A stretch of 64,000 bases of DNA from assembly GCF_000091045.1 (NCBI RefSeq), contig NC_006680.1, positions 327,501 to 391,500 on the forward strand. The letters run 5' to 3'. How positions within the stretch are numbered: position 1 is the first letter of the stretch; every line of letters begins with the position of its first letter. The notes under the pieces were generated by a model. It was not told the DNA's origin. It did no database searches and worked only from the letters and a program-made list of their open reading frames with translations. Origin of the DNA: Cryptococcus deneoformans JEC21. Taxonomy: Eukaryota; Basidiomycota; Tremellomycetes; Tremellales; Cryptococcaceae. Made by a program: the position numbers and the translations under genes. This document shows, in pieces, positions 49,134 through 60,543 of the stretch.

Positions 49134-49314
49134 TAAGAATGGTTTATCGGCATGTATAGACTATTCATCAGCATGTACAGACTCAGATTCAATCAATCCT
49201 TGCATACGATAAAAGCATTATACTATATCGATTCTGACTTTCATTCTGTAGAAGTATTTGATATTTGTTTAGGAGCCTTACCCCTTCAGGTTGACAATTT
49301 CTTCAACAATGGGA

Positions 49315-51523
49315 TTAGTACCAAAGCACCTGTGCCGAAGTCAGCCAAAATCCTCGATCTACCATCAAAAAGAAGTGTACCTTATTCCAGAAGACAACTT
49401 GAGGACTGTCAAGCTCATCACTAGTCAAATTGAAGCCAGCACCAGAGGGTTGGAACTCGAGAACGTTCTCGTCGGAGCCGTAAAGAGGCCAGTCATCGAC
49501 ATATGTGATGTTACCAGAGCCAGGACTAGAGTAAGTGTTGGGGTTACCAGTGAGGACGAAAGAGGTGAGGTATCGTTGCATTTGCTTTGCAACAAGGATC
49601 TCGGAAGAAGAAAGGGAGCTGCTGCCAGGCAGCGTATCACCATCGGTGGGAGCATCGGCACTGGATTCATCGGAAGAAGAAGAAGCAGAGGCAGTAGCCT
49701 GTGCAGAGGTTGATATGGAAGTGGATTCAGAAGAGGAGGAAGCAGAGCTTGAAGAGTCAGAATACCACCAATACGTTTGGTCAGAGCCCTTGAAATTTCA
49801 CATCAGCAAACGCTCTTTTGAGTAATGTCAATAGATTAAGATTCACGTGACTAAACGGATGGAAATTAGCTTATGTATCTCGCCATCTTAATTGGGTTAT
49901 CAAACGTACGTGGCAGCACCGAGGTAGTTAATGTAGTTGTAGGTCTGGTTGCTGAAAGCGTTGGTCAGAGGCAGAAGCTGAAGACAGCAAATTAGTCTTT
50001 GGCTTTTTCCTTCCAATGCAGCAAGTAAAAAGGAGTGCACACCTTGCCGGGAATGTCATAGTGCTGCCTGGCGGCTGCGAATCTCAAGCCTTGGGAAGAA
50101 TAATCATCAGCAGGGTAAAGTTCCTCGATGAGGTCGATAGCCCAGTCCGTGATGGAGGGGAAAATGGTTTTGAACATAGCTCGGAAGGAAGCATCATCTG
50201 TGACAGCCGAAGTACTCTGGGTGTTTAATTCATCTATAGGAAATCTCAGTCAGATAGCATTAGAAAAAAACTTTAAACTCACGAGCTGAATGGCCCAGAA
50301 AGACCTGGACCTCCTTGTGGAATTGTCCAATAGAGAGAAGGTATTCAGCAGTCTGTGCATGAATTCCAGGTCAGCTTGGGGTTTGTAACACAGTTGTGAA
50401 ATACGAACGTCAGGAAGAACGACGCCATCAGCTCTAGGTTGCATCTGATAGCTGTAGGTGGAAGTAATGTTCTGACTCGCCGCAAGAAGGGTGTCGAAAG
50501 ACACCTGTCGCAAGCATTGAATGGTGTCAGGAGTGTTGATAGGACAGCCGCCGACGTATTCGGTAACGTTTTGAAGGAAGCGCTCCGCTTGAGCGTGTCC
50601 CGCACCAGGCACCCAACCAGGAGAGTTCACCACAGCTCGTTTAAAGTAAGGAGTCCATTTGTTGCCACCAAAAGCCTACAGAATAAGTCAGTATGTGATG
50701 TAAAGAAGGTGAAGTCAAATTAGACACACGGTGATGGCACACATGACCTGAGAGCCACCGGCAGAGAACCCCCAATTGGTGACCTCGTCCGGATCGCCAC
50801 CAAACTGGCTAATATAAGTGTTCACCCATTCAAGAGCCTTCCGAGCATCGTAGATAGCAACATTGGAGATTCCGCCAGATCGTTGCAGAGTAGGGCCGTT
50901 CAAAACTCCAAAGATATCAAGCTATTCCTTATGTTAGCCAACTTCATATAAAAAAAATTGTAAAAGCGCTGCCCACTCGGTAATTGTAAGCGACGAAAAT
51001 AAAGCTGTTATTGGCGACTTCAAACAGACCCTAAGCCATTTGCAGGTTAGAGAATTATGTCATCATTAAGATAACGGAAATAACACACCTCGGGGGTGTT
51101 TTCATTTTTGCTACCACCAACCCATCCACCTCCATAGTTCCAGAAGAGCACAGGCAGCTTCTCACTACCATTGAGTGCGCTCTCAGGAACGTACACATCG
51201 AGAAAAAGACAATCTTCAGCCACGTTGCACCCTTGAGTTCCAGTAGTGTTTGACCAGGTCCCATCATTGACTGAGTCCTCTTGTACAGGATCTTGGGGAG
51301 CAGCCCAGCGGAGATCATCCACCGGGGGAGCGGCATATCGAATATTTTTAAAAGCATAGTATGTTCCTGCAGAAGTCGTACCAGACTCGTAAGCCTGGAC
51401 AGTTGAATAGTTGAGGACAACCTGAGGCAGATCAGAAGAAGAGGTAGCGTTGCGAGGAGCAATAGTGGCACCCTTGACAGTAGCTGTCAGAGCAGTAAAG
51501 ATGGCTAGCGACTTGGAGAACAT
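49315..51523 (-). CDS. Secreted type-B carboxylesterase-like protein with altered active-site motifs
   Basis: An alpha/beta-hydrolase of the carboxylesterase/lipase type. Start ATG 51523 opens with a signal peptide (MFSKSLAIFTALTATVKGATIA); an in-frame ATG at 51556 is possible. Family stretches follow: YAFKNIRYAAPPVDDLRWAAPQ, GCNVAEDCLFLDVYVPE, LPVLFWNYGGGWVGGS, YDARKALEWVNTYISQFGGDPDEVTNWGFSAGGSQVM, FKRAVVNSPGW. Several short introns are used. The family normally has HGGG in the oxyanion loop and GESAGG at the nucleophile elbow; here they read YGGG and GFSAGG. The Ser itself is kept. A Ser-rich insert (about 45 residues) precedes the C-terminal part. The enzyme may be altered or inactive. 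The C-terminus (frame to TAA 49315) is less certain. Confidence 0.82.
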
Positions 51524-51584
51524 GGCGAAGGACAGTTGTTTTCCGGAAAGGGCCATGCCACAAATCGTCGTCTCCAGCAGGTCC

Positions 51585-51592
51585 TTATATAA
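51585..51592 (-). promoter_or_regulatory. TATA-like element of carboxylesterase gene
   Basis: The palindrome TTATATAA lies 62 bp upstream of ATG 51523 on the minus strand. The spacing fits a TATA box that would place transcription start between the two candidate ATGs, supporting 51523 as the start. Confidence 0.45.
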
Positions 51593-53956
51593 TGCCATCG
51601 GATGGCAGAAGACCAATTCTCGGCCAAAGAGGAACGCAGAAAGGGGAGGATCTAAGGATTAAGGATTATGGGTCAAATGACGAGGTGACGATGAACGCAT
51701 TAAGTGCTATCCACCTTCTGAAACAGCCCCTCGCAGTCAGTAATAAAGACGTTTCTGCCGACTGCGCTGTAAGACTGTTGCTGATACATACAGGAAGATC
51801 GATTTGACCGCAGGTGAATCTAAGCAGATGATATCGGATTAAGGTCGGGATGAATATTTCGAACAAGCGCGACAACCACAGACCACAAAGAACGAAGTAC
51901 ATACCGCACGGAGTGAAGTTGTAAAGACAAGCGAAAGGCTCCACAACAACCGGACTCGTCGTTGAACGCCGCAGGTTACGCTTTGAAAATAGGCCGCAGG
52001 AGTAAACGCCGACCTCCGTCCTTCTGCTACCATACGTATACTGCTGCGGCTAAGAGCTCCGTCCGTCCTTGGCACCAGTCATTTATCAAGTGTTAACGAC
52101 GCTAATAAGTGGCCAACAGGGTAAACACGACACACATGGAGTAACGACAACGGTGAAAAAAAAAAATGTGTCGCACGATGCGGGCGGTCTAAATCGATCG
52201 ATGTTGGAATTCATCTACTATTCTCCACCGCATCACTGACGGTCAGTCGGATATCAGATAAGCTGATAAGGCGGAAAATACTGGAGAGTATTTTTTGTTC
52301 CAGTGTTGCGTGCTGCATTATTATTCTTCGTTATACGTTACTTCTGAGCAAAAAATTATTACATCCATCAATATTCAGTTCAATACTACGGCGACAGACA
52401 TACTACTAAGGAATCGCGTCATCCAAAAGCTTTTGTAGAGTATTGTTTGTTGTAAAGTGATGTATGCGGTTCATGCCAAGCAATAATCAGTACCAGTGCG
52501 TGCGTAGTAGTAGCACCGCAGCACATACCTGGTGCTTTATAGTACGGGTGGCTGACCACCAGTCGTGCCTCAGATCTCAGATTTCTAGGTTCACCCTTGT
52601 TCCTTGAAGAATGACATAAATCATTCTTCATTTACATTCTTCATAACTTACATACAGCAGCTTGCAGAACAGGAATGGCGGCAACTACCTCACAGGAAGT
52701 ACACGGAAAGTGGAGAGGCAGAATGGCAGGTGATGAGAAAGGAGAGGAAAGCTTGAGCTATGAAGGTGTGTGGTCTTCGTAGTTTGGAAATTTGAGAGCG
52801 AGAATCCCTCGTAAGGCGTCAGGAACAGGAGCTACTGTAACAGTAGATATAGATAGTACTACTATTCGTTGTTTTTACTTGTCGGCTGCTAATAATGGTG
52901 GGCTACGTACTAGGCTCGACACAAGCCCCTCGACGGACATCGGCTCCGACGAGGCATGAAGTAGGAGCCTAATAGGCTACGTACACGCAACCGTAAAACT
53001 CAAAACTCGGTCCTACCGATTTGTATCATCTTCTCATTAACGGTGTCGAGTATAGCACACGTATTGTGCATCCTGTGTGTCTGTGATGCGAGGGACGGGA
53101 ATACTCGATATGCCTCATGGTCAGTAAATGTGCAAACGTAGCAATTTATTACCCTGTGGGACCTTGCATTTAGACCGTTCCTGCTTGATATCATCGTTAC
53201 TAATAATACACAAACGTAAATCTCGCCGGATACCGTATTCACCGGAAGCCTCATCGAGCATCAAGCAGCTCCAAAATATGATGGAGAGAATGGTACATGA
53301 CCATATTTTAGCAGAACCGATAATGCTCACCGCGCACCGCATTGGATAGTATTAGGGTTGTGCAATTTTTGAAAGTACTGGAGCAGATGATACCCGGTAC
53401 GACAACCAACCCTGTCATCATAGCGACGAAGTGTGAACTTCAAGTACGTTGCCAAAGTAAGTGTTTTTATTGGGTGTATCTTCTTCGGCAAATAAAGGCT
53501 CTTGTAGGACCAGCTACCGATCAGCTCCAACTGCTGTTGTATCATTGATAGGTAGTAGTGCAATCCTCCTAGAAGTGGAATAATAATAAGTGTTGCCACC
53601 ACTAATGGGATTCTTTGCACAGCAAACAGTACTATATTCAGCCTTGTTGACCAGCAACAGCTGACCCAAGCATAGGAAGTGCTAGAATAGCTAGATACAT
53701 TATGTCTGAAGTGAAATATTACCCCGACGTTGCATGCCAGATGCCATAAGTAGGTGAAGTTGTTTGGATCGGGGATCTGAACGCCGCGATGAACGAAGGG
53801 AAATCAGGCGAAGGGGGAAAACAATGTAGTTTATGACATCCAACAGAATGTCAACGGAACTTCGATCAAATGAGCTGGCGCCCGGGGTTATCACGCGAAA
53901 AACGAACCTACTGTTTGGTACGAGTTTAGAAGGATAACGGCCACGGACACAACTTG
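51593..53956. other. Gene-poor region upstream of carboxylesterase
   Basis: About 2.4 kb between the divergent carboxylesterase promoter and the 3' end of the next minus-strand gene. No persuasive ORF was found. It includes an A-run near 52154, a repeat-flanked inverted-repeat element at 52901-52984, and AT-rich stretches. A TGTAACAG at about 52836 could begin a degenerate LTR, but I found no matching end. Confidence 0.4.
52901..52984. repeat. Small inverted-repeat element flanked by 10-bp direct repeats
   Basis: Direct repeats GGCTACGTAC occupy 52901-52910 and 52975-52984. Between them, TAGGCTC (52911-52917) and GAGCCTA (52965-52971) are exact reverse complements, and an inner near-perfect hairpin CCTCGACGGA...TCCGACGAGG (about 52927-52953) lies inside. 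Overall it resembles a very small non-autonomous DNA element with a duplicated target, though it could be chance. Confidence 0.55.
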
Positions 53957-55368
53957 CTATTCATCACTTTGTCCGACACTTGGTTCATAACTGCCAGCAT
54001 TGTCTTCTGACAAGACATCATCCATCTCTTCCTCGCTTTCTCCATGCCAAAGTTCTTTGATCTCTTTATCAAAGAAGAGAAGATGTTTTACGAGCTTCCA
54101 ATCCTCGAGTCCCAGTTTTTGTAGCTTCTCCAAAGTCTCCAGTATCTGATAGGTCATCTTGGCTTGAACAGTTCGACGCTGGATTTCGTAACTTCTGTCC
54201 CGGTCCGCTTGCTCAAACTTGAGCTTTTTTTCCTCCAACGCGAGTTTTCGAAGCTCCAGGTCACGTTCCCATTTGAACCTTCTTTCAAGTTCCTCTCGTT
54301 CCATCTTCAACCTGGCTTCTTCCAAGGTAATTTTTCGCGACTCCAATTCTAGTCGCCAGTGCTGGGCGTCTGAAGGATGGGATGAAGAGGATGGAGGTAA
54401 TACATGTGGAGGAGGGGCAAGCTGGGTGATATGGGTGGGGCGAGAAGGACCAGCTCCAGAATTGCGGGGAGGAGCGAAATGCGGAGGTAAGCTTTGCCTA
54501 TGCGGGCGAGAAGAAGGGCCGACAGGGGTGCCACTGCTCGTGCGCATCCCGCGTATTGTAATGGGAACAGAATTAGGATTGGATTTGTGAATGGCAAAAG
54601 CAGATGATGACAATGGCGCAGCATCAGAATTCTCCTCAAGGCCAATGGCCTCTGTGACGGAAGGACATTCGGTAGAATTAAGAAGGGAAACTGGGTCGGA
54701 GGCTTGAGCGTTACCTTCTTTTACGGTGCTTGAGAGAGCAGGGAAAAGCTCGTAGTAATATTTACAATGCCAAAGAATGGCCCCTTTCTTTCGGATCAGA
54801 TTCATACCCAAAATATTCGTTATATCTACTAACCTTGAATGTCGGTGATACCCCTCTCAATTTCTTCAGGGGTAAGAGTGTTGTCGCCTCGCTCCGCTAC
54901 GCCATATGCCGCCTTGAAATCATGATACGTCTTCTCAATCTTTGCAAGGATTGCGCCGGACGATCGCTCATCACCCCTCGTGCCAGCTTCGATTAATTTC
55001 TGTCGTATGATAACATCTGCAAAGTAGTTGAGTCTTCGATCATATTGAGCTGACCTCCAAGCCTCCCAATTCTCGGGAACTGACATCCATGCTATTAATA
55101 TCTGCTCTGCCGTGCGGGCATTATGACCCAAATCATTCTTCCAGTTGATCGTAACCCTTGGGCGCTCACTTTCAATCTCCTTTTCTTTACCCTTGATCGA
55201 AGGCTTTGGTCTTTTGGGATCACTTGCTTCCAACGAATCGACGCTGCGCTTCAGCCAGTTTTCGCTCGTAGGATCAGGAGCGGACCGTTCCTTATTAGGG
55301 ACAGAGACAGCTCGCTCTGCGGGGGAAACATCCTGGGAAGGGTTGAGGTTGGGGGAAGAATGAGACAT
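53957..55368 (-). CDS. SANT-like domain/coiled-coil protein of unknown function
   Basis: I do not recognise a named orthologue. I resolve two exons, 55368-54834 and 54783-53957 (50-nt intron closed at the second AG of an AAAGAAAG, the only one that keeps frame). The N-terminus is Ser/Pro-rich with a basic nuclear-signal-like KRPKPSIKGKEKE. A Trp-rich helical block follows (ILIAWMSVPENWEAWRSAQY, then FADVIIRQKLIEAGTRGDERSSGAILAKIEKTYHDFKAAYG), resembling Myb/SANT-like domains associated with DNA transposons. The second exon has a Pro-rich linker and a long highly charged coiled coil (repeating ELERRFKWERDLELRKLALEEKKLKFE), then an acidic end. It may be a DNA-binding or domesticated transposon-associated protein; that is inference. 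Confidence 0.7.
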
Positions 55369-55874
55369 TCCGTCGGTAGTAACTCCGAGTAGATATGACG
55401 GTGCCAATGGTCGGTGAATTGATTTGCCAAGACACTCCAGGCGGAGATCGGGGGAGACAAAAACAAAACCAAAAATAATGAAGCGCCACCAACGCAAAAA
55501 GTAATCCCTGACCTGGAACAGTCGCTGCGGACTTTTGTGTGGGACGCCGCCGTAATACCATGTTATTAATTATCCCTATTTATTTGACAAGTTCATTTTA
55601 TTTATGATATATATCTCATAAGAAGGTATGATAAGTTACACGTCATCATATTCAAGAAAGCAGATGTAACGTAAACGACGCGTGGTCGTGACGACAGAAT
55701 CGACGAACTCGCTTTCTCTATTCAGCGCACAACGAAAAGCCAAAGCTCGGTAACCAATACCAAGGCGAAAACGGCTCCTCCGACTTGATTGGAAATATAG
55801 TATCAAGGAATCCTTCCCATTACCTTACAAGGTAATCAAGCCCCATTAGCGTTCAGCAACAGTAAGAACACTCA
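55369..55874. promoter_or_regulatory. Divergent promoter region
   Basis: A 506-bp gap between the divergent SANT-like gene and proteasome chaperone gene, AT-rich near 55560-55640. No specific factor site could be assigned. Confidence 0.4.
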
Positions 55875-56947
55875 ATGTCCGATTTCACCCCTTGTGGAAG
55901 TTTCTCACCTTCAAGCTTTACCTCTTCGACTCTGATTCTGGTGAGTTCTGGATTATGCTGAATAGTAACCGGTAGACTGATAAAGTTTGCCGGGGTAGCC
56001 CGTCGTGTCTTTGGGTAATGTCCCTCAACTCACTGCGGACCTTCTGATCTTCTCGCTTGGCCTCAAGAGGGTGGGTTTTGTTGGCAAGGGTGATACTGTC
56101 ACTCCTTTTGCTGGAAGAGGAGAGAAAAAAGGAGAGATTGTGACTGGTGGACTTGAAGGTACAGTTGTGCCCAATCTGTTGACAAGTTGCTGACTAGTCT
56201 GCATAGTTTATGGCCGAGAGGAAAGCCAGCTGTACGTCATCCAACAAAGGTCACCAACCTTAAAAGCAAGTCATTGTCTCATGTGCGAGAGATAAACTGA
56301 CTATTAGTCTACCAACAGTCTCAGAAGGATCGCCATGTCTCTTTATTGAAAACTTTCATCAATTCCAATGGTTTTGGAGCGGTTCTCGTCCTTACAAGTC
56401 TGGATTCAGCAATTCAAGGCGATGCTCAGCTCTCGTAAGTCGCGCATTTCGGCTATTTTGAAAACTAAATCTGGCGGATTTAGGATACCATATCAGCGGG
56501 TAATCCCGCCGGGGCTTCGATCTCTCCCCAACCAGATACAAAAAATACAGAATATACCGCCGCTATCACTTAGTCTCTCCCAGCCAGCCTCTTCCGGTCA
56601 AAGCATCAGTTCCTCTTACCCACCATTCCTTCCCGCGGCTGGTCTCACTCGACGGCTATTAGCAGCTCTTTCGGAAGAAAAGACGCTGATACCTCATGGT
56701 GCTATTGCCGCATGGTGTGTCGAGGGTGACAATAGAGGGGATGCTCGAAGCTTCGCCGACGTGGTTCTGGATGTGCTCGATTTACGTAAGTAATCGATCT
56801 ACCCTTTGTTATACATTAGTAGGATGCTAATATTATGTTGTAGAGGATGTTGTACAGGTACAGGAACCTGTTTCGTGGGAAGGACTTTTTGGGACAACCG
56901 AAGGGTGGAGCGGGGGTTTGGGAGCCGATGCTGAACTTTATGGTTGA
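55875..56947 (+). CDS. PSMG2: Proteasome assembly chaperone 2 (PSMG2/Add66-like)
   Basis: It pairs with PAC1 to guide alpha-ring assembly of the 20S proteasome. Exons begin 55875-55940 and 55999; the reading is kept by a later intron with a GC donor (56266-56318, AAA|GCAAGT, closed at ACCAACAG). Family sequence: CGSFSPSSF...LILPVVSLGNVPQLTADLLIF, VGFVGKGDTVTPFAG, LEVYGREESQLYVIQQRSPTLKSQKDRHVSLLKTFI and GFGAVLVLTSLDSA, all typical of PAC2. A Ser/Pro linker follows, then LTRRLLAALSEE and CVEGDNRGDARSFADVVLDVLDL, and the C-terminus VQEPVSWEGLFG. If a GT donor inside the same stretch (56232) is used instead, the conserved QQRSP motif is lost, so the GC donor is preferred. It ends at TGA 56945-56947. 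Confidence 0.88.
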
Positions 56948-57021
56948 TTATGACACTAGATACGGACAATATTATGGATGTGGTAATCATTCGCAGTCCT
57001 GTTGACTACTGGGACTCCCGT

Positions 57022-57055
57022 ATTGTCCGCACAAGAGCATTGTCCGCACAAGAGC
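57022..57055. repeat. Perfect 17-bp tandem duplication
   Basis: ATTGTCCGCACAAGAGC occurs twice head-to-tail (57022-57038 and 57039-57055), just downstream of the PSMG2 stop. It is a recent-looking duplication with no known role. Confidence 0.9.
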
Positions 57056-57666
57056 AGTTGGGAAAGGCACGACCAGCTCGAACGTCTAGTTGTAGACCTG
57101 CACTCAAGTCATGAAATGTTCATCGTTCTTTGCGGAAATTATCATAATGAGCCTCCTACGTTCTCTAAGAATCCTTTTGCAGCAGCTTGACATCCCTCAA
57201 GTTGACATCAGGCGAAGACAAAGAATCTCGGAAGCTCAAAATTTGGACGAAGCTCCGTGTTGTCGGAACTTGATTGCCACCAATCCCTTAAGATGAAGCG
57301 CGGACAACGTCTATGCTGATCTTTTGTACTGTACTTTTGCTTGTATTTGCTATTACCCATATCTAATAAAGTACCCAGTTTCTAGAAGATACGCAACAAG
57401 GAGTTTTGTCACCCTCTCAGAGCTCCAAACATGGCTTATATCCCTATTCACCTTCCAAGTCATATCATCCCCTTATTAATGATTTGCGGATCTTAACCTG
57501 AACCTTCTTTATCGTTTACCTCTTCTTCTTCTATACCGCCAAGATATGGGACATATATGACGAAAGCCCCGAAAGTAGCTGCCGCAATAGCATTGTAGGT
57601 CGGTAAGAAGGACGGGCAAGAAGTGCAATAATGTGGGTGTTAGATAATCAGAATTTGTGTGTTGGC

Positions 57667-57964
57667 AGCTTGGACCAACGCCGAGGAAGTGGCAAGGAGC
57701 ATTAGTAGGCAGTATGTAAGATCTGATAGTGCTTACGTATTGGCAGCAAACTAACTTTGCCTAGAGACGGAGAAAGCTAGAAATGAGGCTGGCCAAATTG
57801 ACATCGCTATGCTTCTGCTTGATAAGGATGGGGATGAAGGGCTTTTTGGGATAGCGAAAGACGATGCCGAGGATGCAAACGTCAGGGGGGTAGTACTTGA
57901 AGGGTCTATCGGGGATGTATTATTAGGACCCCTCGCTCGCTGGCCTTGCTGTTCTGTCCAGTAG
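57667..57964 (+). CDS. Weak candidate small coding segment
   Basis: Two segments join (TAT|ACG across a GTAAGA...GAG intron) to read WTNAEEVARSISRQYTEKARNE, GQIDIAMLLLDKDGDEGLFGIAKDD and LEGSIGDVLLGPLARWP, ending at TAG 57962-57964. Charge and hydrophobicity look protein-like, but I could not connect an ATG exon in the right phase. I do not recognise it. It may be a decayed gene or chance. Confidence 0.25.
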
Positions 57965-58813
57965 TAGCGAGAGACGAAATGACTTGCTTGTATCGAAGTT
58001 GCAAGTTTGCCTTTAGATCTCTGCTTTTGACAGTAATGCCGGGGTGTCTGTTAAATATCGATTATTCTTCATGGTTGCAAAAAAGACGTTTATCCATGTC
58101 GAGATCGCTATATGTCACGATGCAAGATAAGAGTTATGTTGTCAAACAATCGACCAAACTATATATACAAAAGCCATGGTTACTTACCCAGGATCGCGTC
58201 GATCCTTCGTACCTGCTGTACCACCTTTAGTAAAAAACGACGAATCATAATAGATGCACAGGACAATCAGTTGGCAATGATTTGAAGATAGCGTGGGCTA
58301 TCAATGGTGGTCGAGTTTTCTTGGTAAGTAAGCTTCATCTGCTGTTTGATAAATGAAGAACCGGCTTATCTATTTTTAATTACTTAATGCATGGTTAGAA
58401 CCCATATACGATGTAAATAGAATACATGCTATTCTTCTGTCCTTCAGTTCGTTGCGGCCAAGCGTGTTCTCTGTGCTCCACTACGAGTACTCTTTTTCCG
58501 CGACCCCATTGCGCTTGCTCTTGTATGATTGCGCTATCTTAGCGCATGTGCCTGAAACGAAAATAGATAAGAAACGAAATGAATGACGAAGGAGATCCCG
58601 CAAAAAACGATTCAAGATCAAGAGATCTATTTGTGGCCTGCAGGGCCGTGGGGTTAACAGACGAGCTGTGAACCGCAAATCGTGGCCTGCGATAATTATC
58701 CGAATATTGTGAACTCCGAGCATTATCAAGCATTATAAATGTTAGTTTTTAGTCTTCATCCACAAATAAACGTATACAGCTGTCTGCCAGCTGGAGAATG
58801 AGTATCATCAGCT

Positions 58814-59131
58814 TCAAGCGGAGAGCGGAAAGCGAGGGAGCGTGATGCTTGCAAGTAATTCCGCGTACTCTTGGATTGTCTTGGGCCTTGAAGTCTTGGT
58901 CGTCCACGTCGACGGGGCCAGACCGCGGCTCGGACTGGAATTAGGAAACGGGCGACTAACCGCAGTACGGAGATCGCCGCCTGCCAAATCTGGCGCTTTT
59001 TTTTGGTCGGAGCTTGGCTGAAATACCGGGAAGACGTCAGGGTACGTCCCAAGAAAACTGGAAGCGGAATCTAATGATCTATTGTTAGCGGTTAGGCTTC
59101 TTCGCATTTTCTTGGCGCTTGGCATTTCCAT
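58814..59131 (-). CDS. Weak candidate small protein, 105 residues
   Basis: An intact ATG-to-TGA frame starting MEMPSAKKMRRSLT, with a basic N-terminus and a Ser/Pro/Thr-rich remainder. No domain is seen. It lies ~300 bp from the divergent start at 59439, so a shared promoter is possible. Length alone does not prove coding. Confidence 0.3.
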   Translation of the reverse strand: MEMPSAKKMRRSLTANNRSLDSASSFLGTYPDVFPVFQPSSDQKKAPDLAGGDLRTAVSRPFPNSSPSRGLAPSTWTTKTSRPKTIQEYAELLASITLPRFPLSA

Positions 59132-59438
59132 GTATTGATCACAGACTCTTTCTTAGTCGTCGCCAGATGCAAAAACATCATCGCATAAAGCTGTCCACTT
59201 CTTCTTCTCAGTGCTCGAAACTGCCCGGCCAGGCGCTCCATCCATCTCTTCACTCCCAGTCCCACTGCTTGTATCTTCAAATCTCTTCTCACGCACAGCG
59301 CATCTGCGTTCGACGTCAGAACATTCCAGCTTGGCGCCAAGCTGGCAAAGACAGCATCTCATATAAAGATATATAGACTCCCACAGATCCTTTTCCCACC
59401 GTCTTTCTCTTATTCGACTCTTCCCGCAACTCTTCACA

Positions 59439-60543
59439 ATGTCTTCAGCAGGTCCTTCTCGCTCTCCCCAGCCCTCCTCCCGCTTTCACCCCTATACTCT
59501 CCATCCCCACACCCACTCTCATCCCTCTCATCACGCGGAAGATTATCGCACAAAATCCCGCCGCCCTGAGCGCTCTCCTGCCCGTAATGCAAAGGGGGAG
59601 TACCCACCCAGTCCCCCTCATTCTAGACGAGATGCCAGTGAGACTCCGAGCGTATCGTTGTCCATGGCTTTTGGCGGCATGGGTGGTGGTAAATGGTGGG
59701 ACGAAGAATTGGTGAGTTTGACCGGTTTTTGGTGTGCGCAGTATTGATAAGTCGGTTGAAAATAGCCACCACCTCCTGCCTCTCTGGCGAGCATACTTGA
59801 CTCATTCCGAAAAAGTGGTGAAGGCGATCGAGAGTTGCTGTTGAGTATCCTTGGGGCCAAAAAGGCTGAGGAGGAGGTTAGTGGAGTGCACATTATGTAT
59901 ACGGGCAAAGACTGATATCGGCCTCCAGCGACTATCAGCTATGATCCACACTCGACTTACTGTCCTCCAGGCTCGACTTTCCTTGCACCAGGCAGCTGCT
60001 CTGGGTGCCATGTCCGTGCCTGTCATGCCTGCTCCTCCATCTACGGCCTTGGCCATGTCTAACACTTCTCCCAACCCTCAGCAACCTCCAGTACCTCGAT
60101 CTGAAGAACTAAACAGGTCACCTGAGCGTACGCCTTCTCTCACATCTCGCGACTCTGGCCGTTCATCTTCTGCTGGTGTTGCCTCTCCCCCTGCCCAAAC
60201 GGCTAGCGAGTTCATGCCTCCACCTCCACGGCCTGTTGCTCATGGATACGGAAACGGGTACGAAAAGGAACGAGAAGACCCTCGACCTCGATTCTGGCAA
60301 CTCCACCCCAACCTTGCCTCTCGTGTCCCTCCACGGCCATCGGGGCAAGACCTTCCTCCCCTTCGAGACACTGCTGAAGGCCGAGACAAGGAGAGGAGCC
60401 GTGGTGGGAGCAGGTCAATCAGTCCAAAAGACAGTGGAGTGGCCGCTGGTGTTGGTCGCGATGGAAGAGACCGATCGGGAAGTGGTCTCGAGATGTTATT
60501 GGATGTTGGCATGAGAGGATTGGAGACTGAACGACGGGAGTAA
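59439..60543 (+). CDS. Pro/Ser-rich hypothetical protein
   Basis: Family unknown. I resolve three exons: 59439-59711, 59766-59876 and 59929-60543, all in phase, ending at TAA 60541-60543. The N-terminus is rich in Ser, Pro and His (HPYTLHPHTHSHPSHH) and charged RRPERSPAR motifs, and a short MAFGGMGGGKWWDEEL follows. The centre is the only ordered-looking part: PPPASLASILDSFRKSGEGDRELLLSILGAKKAEEE, then RLSAMIHTRLTVLQARLSLHQAA, predicted helices that could form a coiled coil. The rest is low complexity with Ser-Pro sites and RDKERSRGGSRS stretches, ending in GLEMLLDVGMRGLETE. It is likely a disordered nuclear or scaffold protein. No catalytic signature was found. Confidence 0.8.

Larger units (their letters stand above)
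56948..59438. other. Gene-poor region of ~2.5 kb
   Basis: It lies between two plus-strand genes. It holds a 17-bp tandem duplication and two weak candidate coding segments listed separately. Other short ORFs show no coding look. The right end is the promoter of the Pro/Ser-rich gene. Confidence 0.4.

Noticed and set aside
52836..53120. Possible solo LTR starting TGTAACAG
   Set aside because: No matching 3' LTR end, target duplication or second copy could be identified in the window.
54784..54833. Apparent frameshift between the two halves of the SANT-like protein
   Set aside because: Using the second AG of the AAAGAAAG tract as acceptor restores the frame with a normal 50-nt intron.
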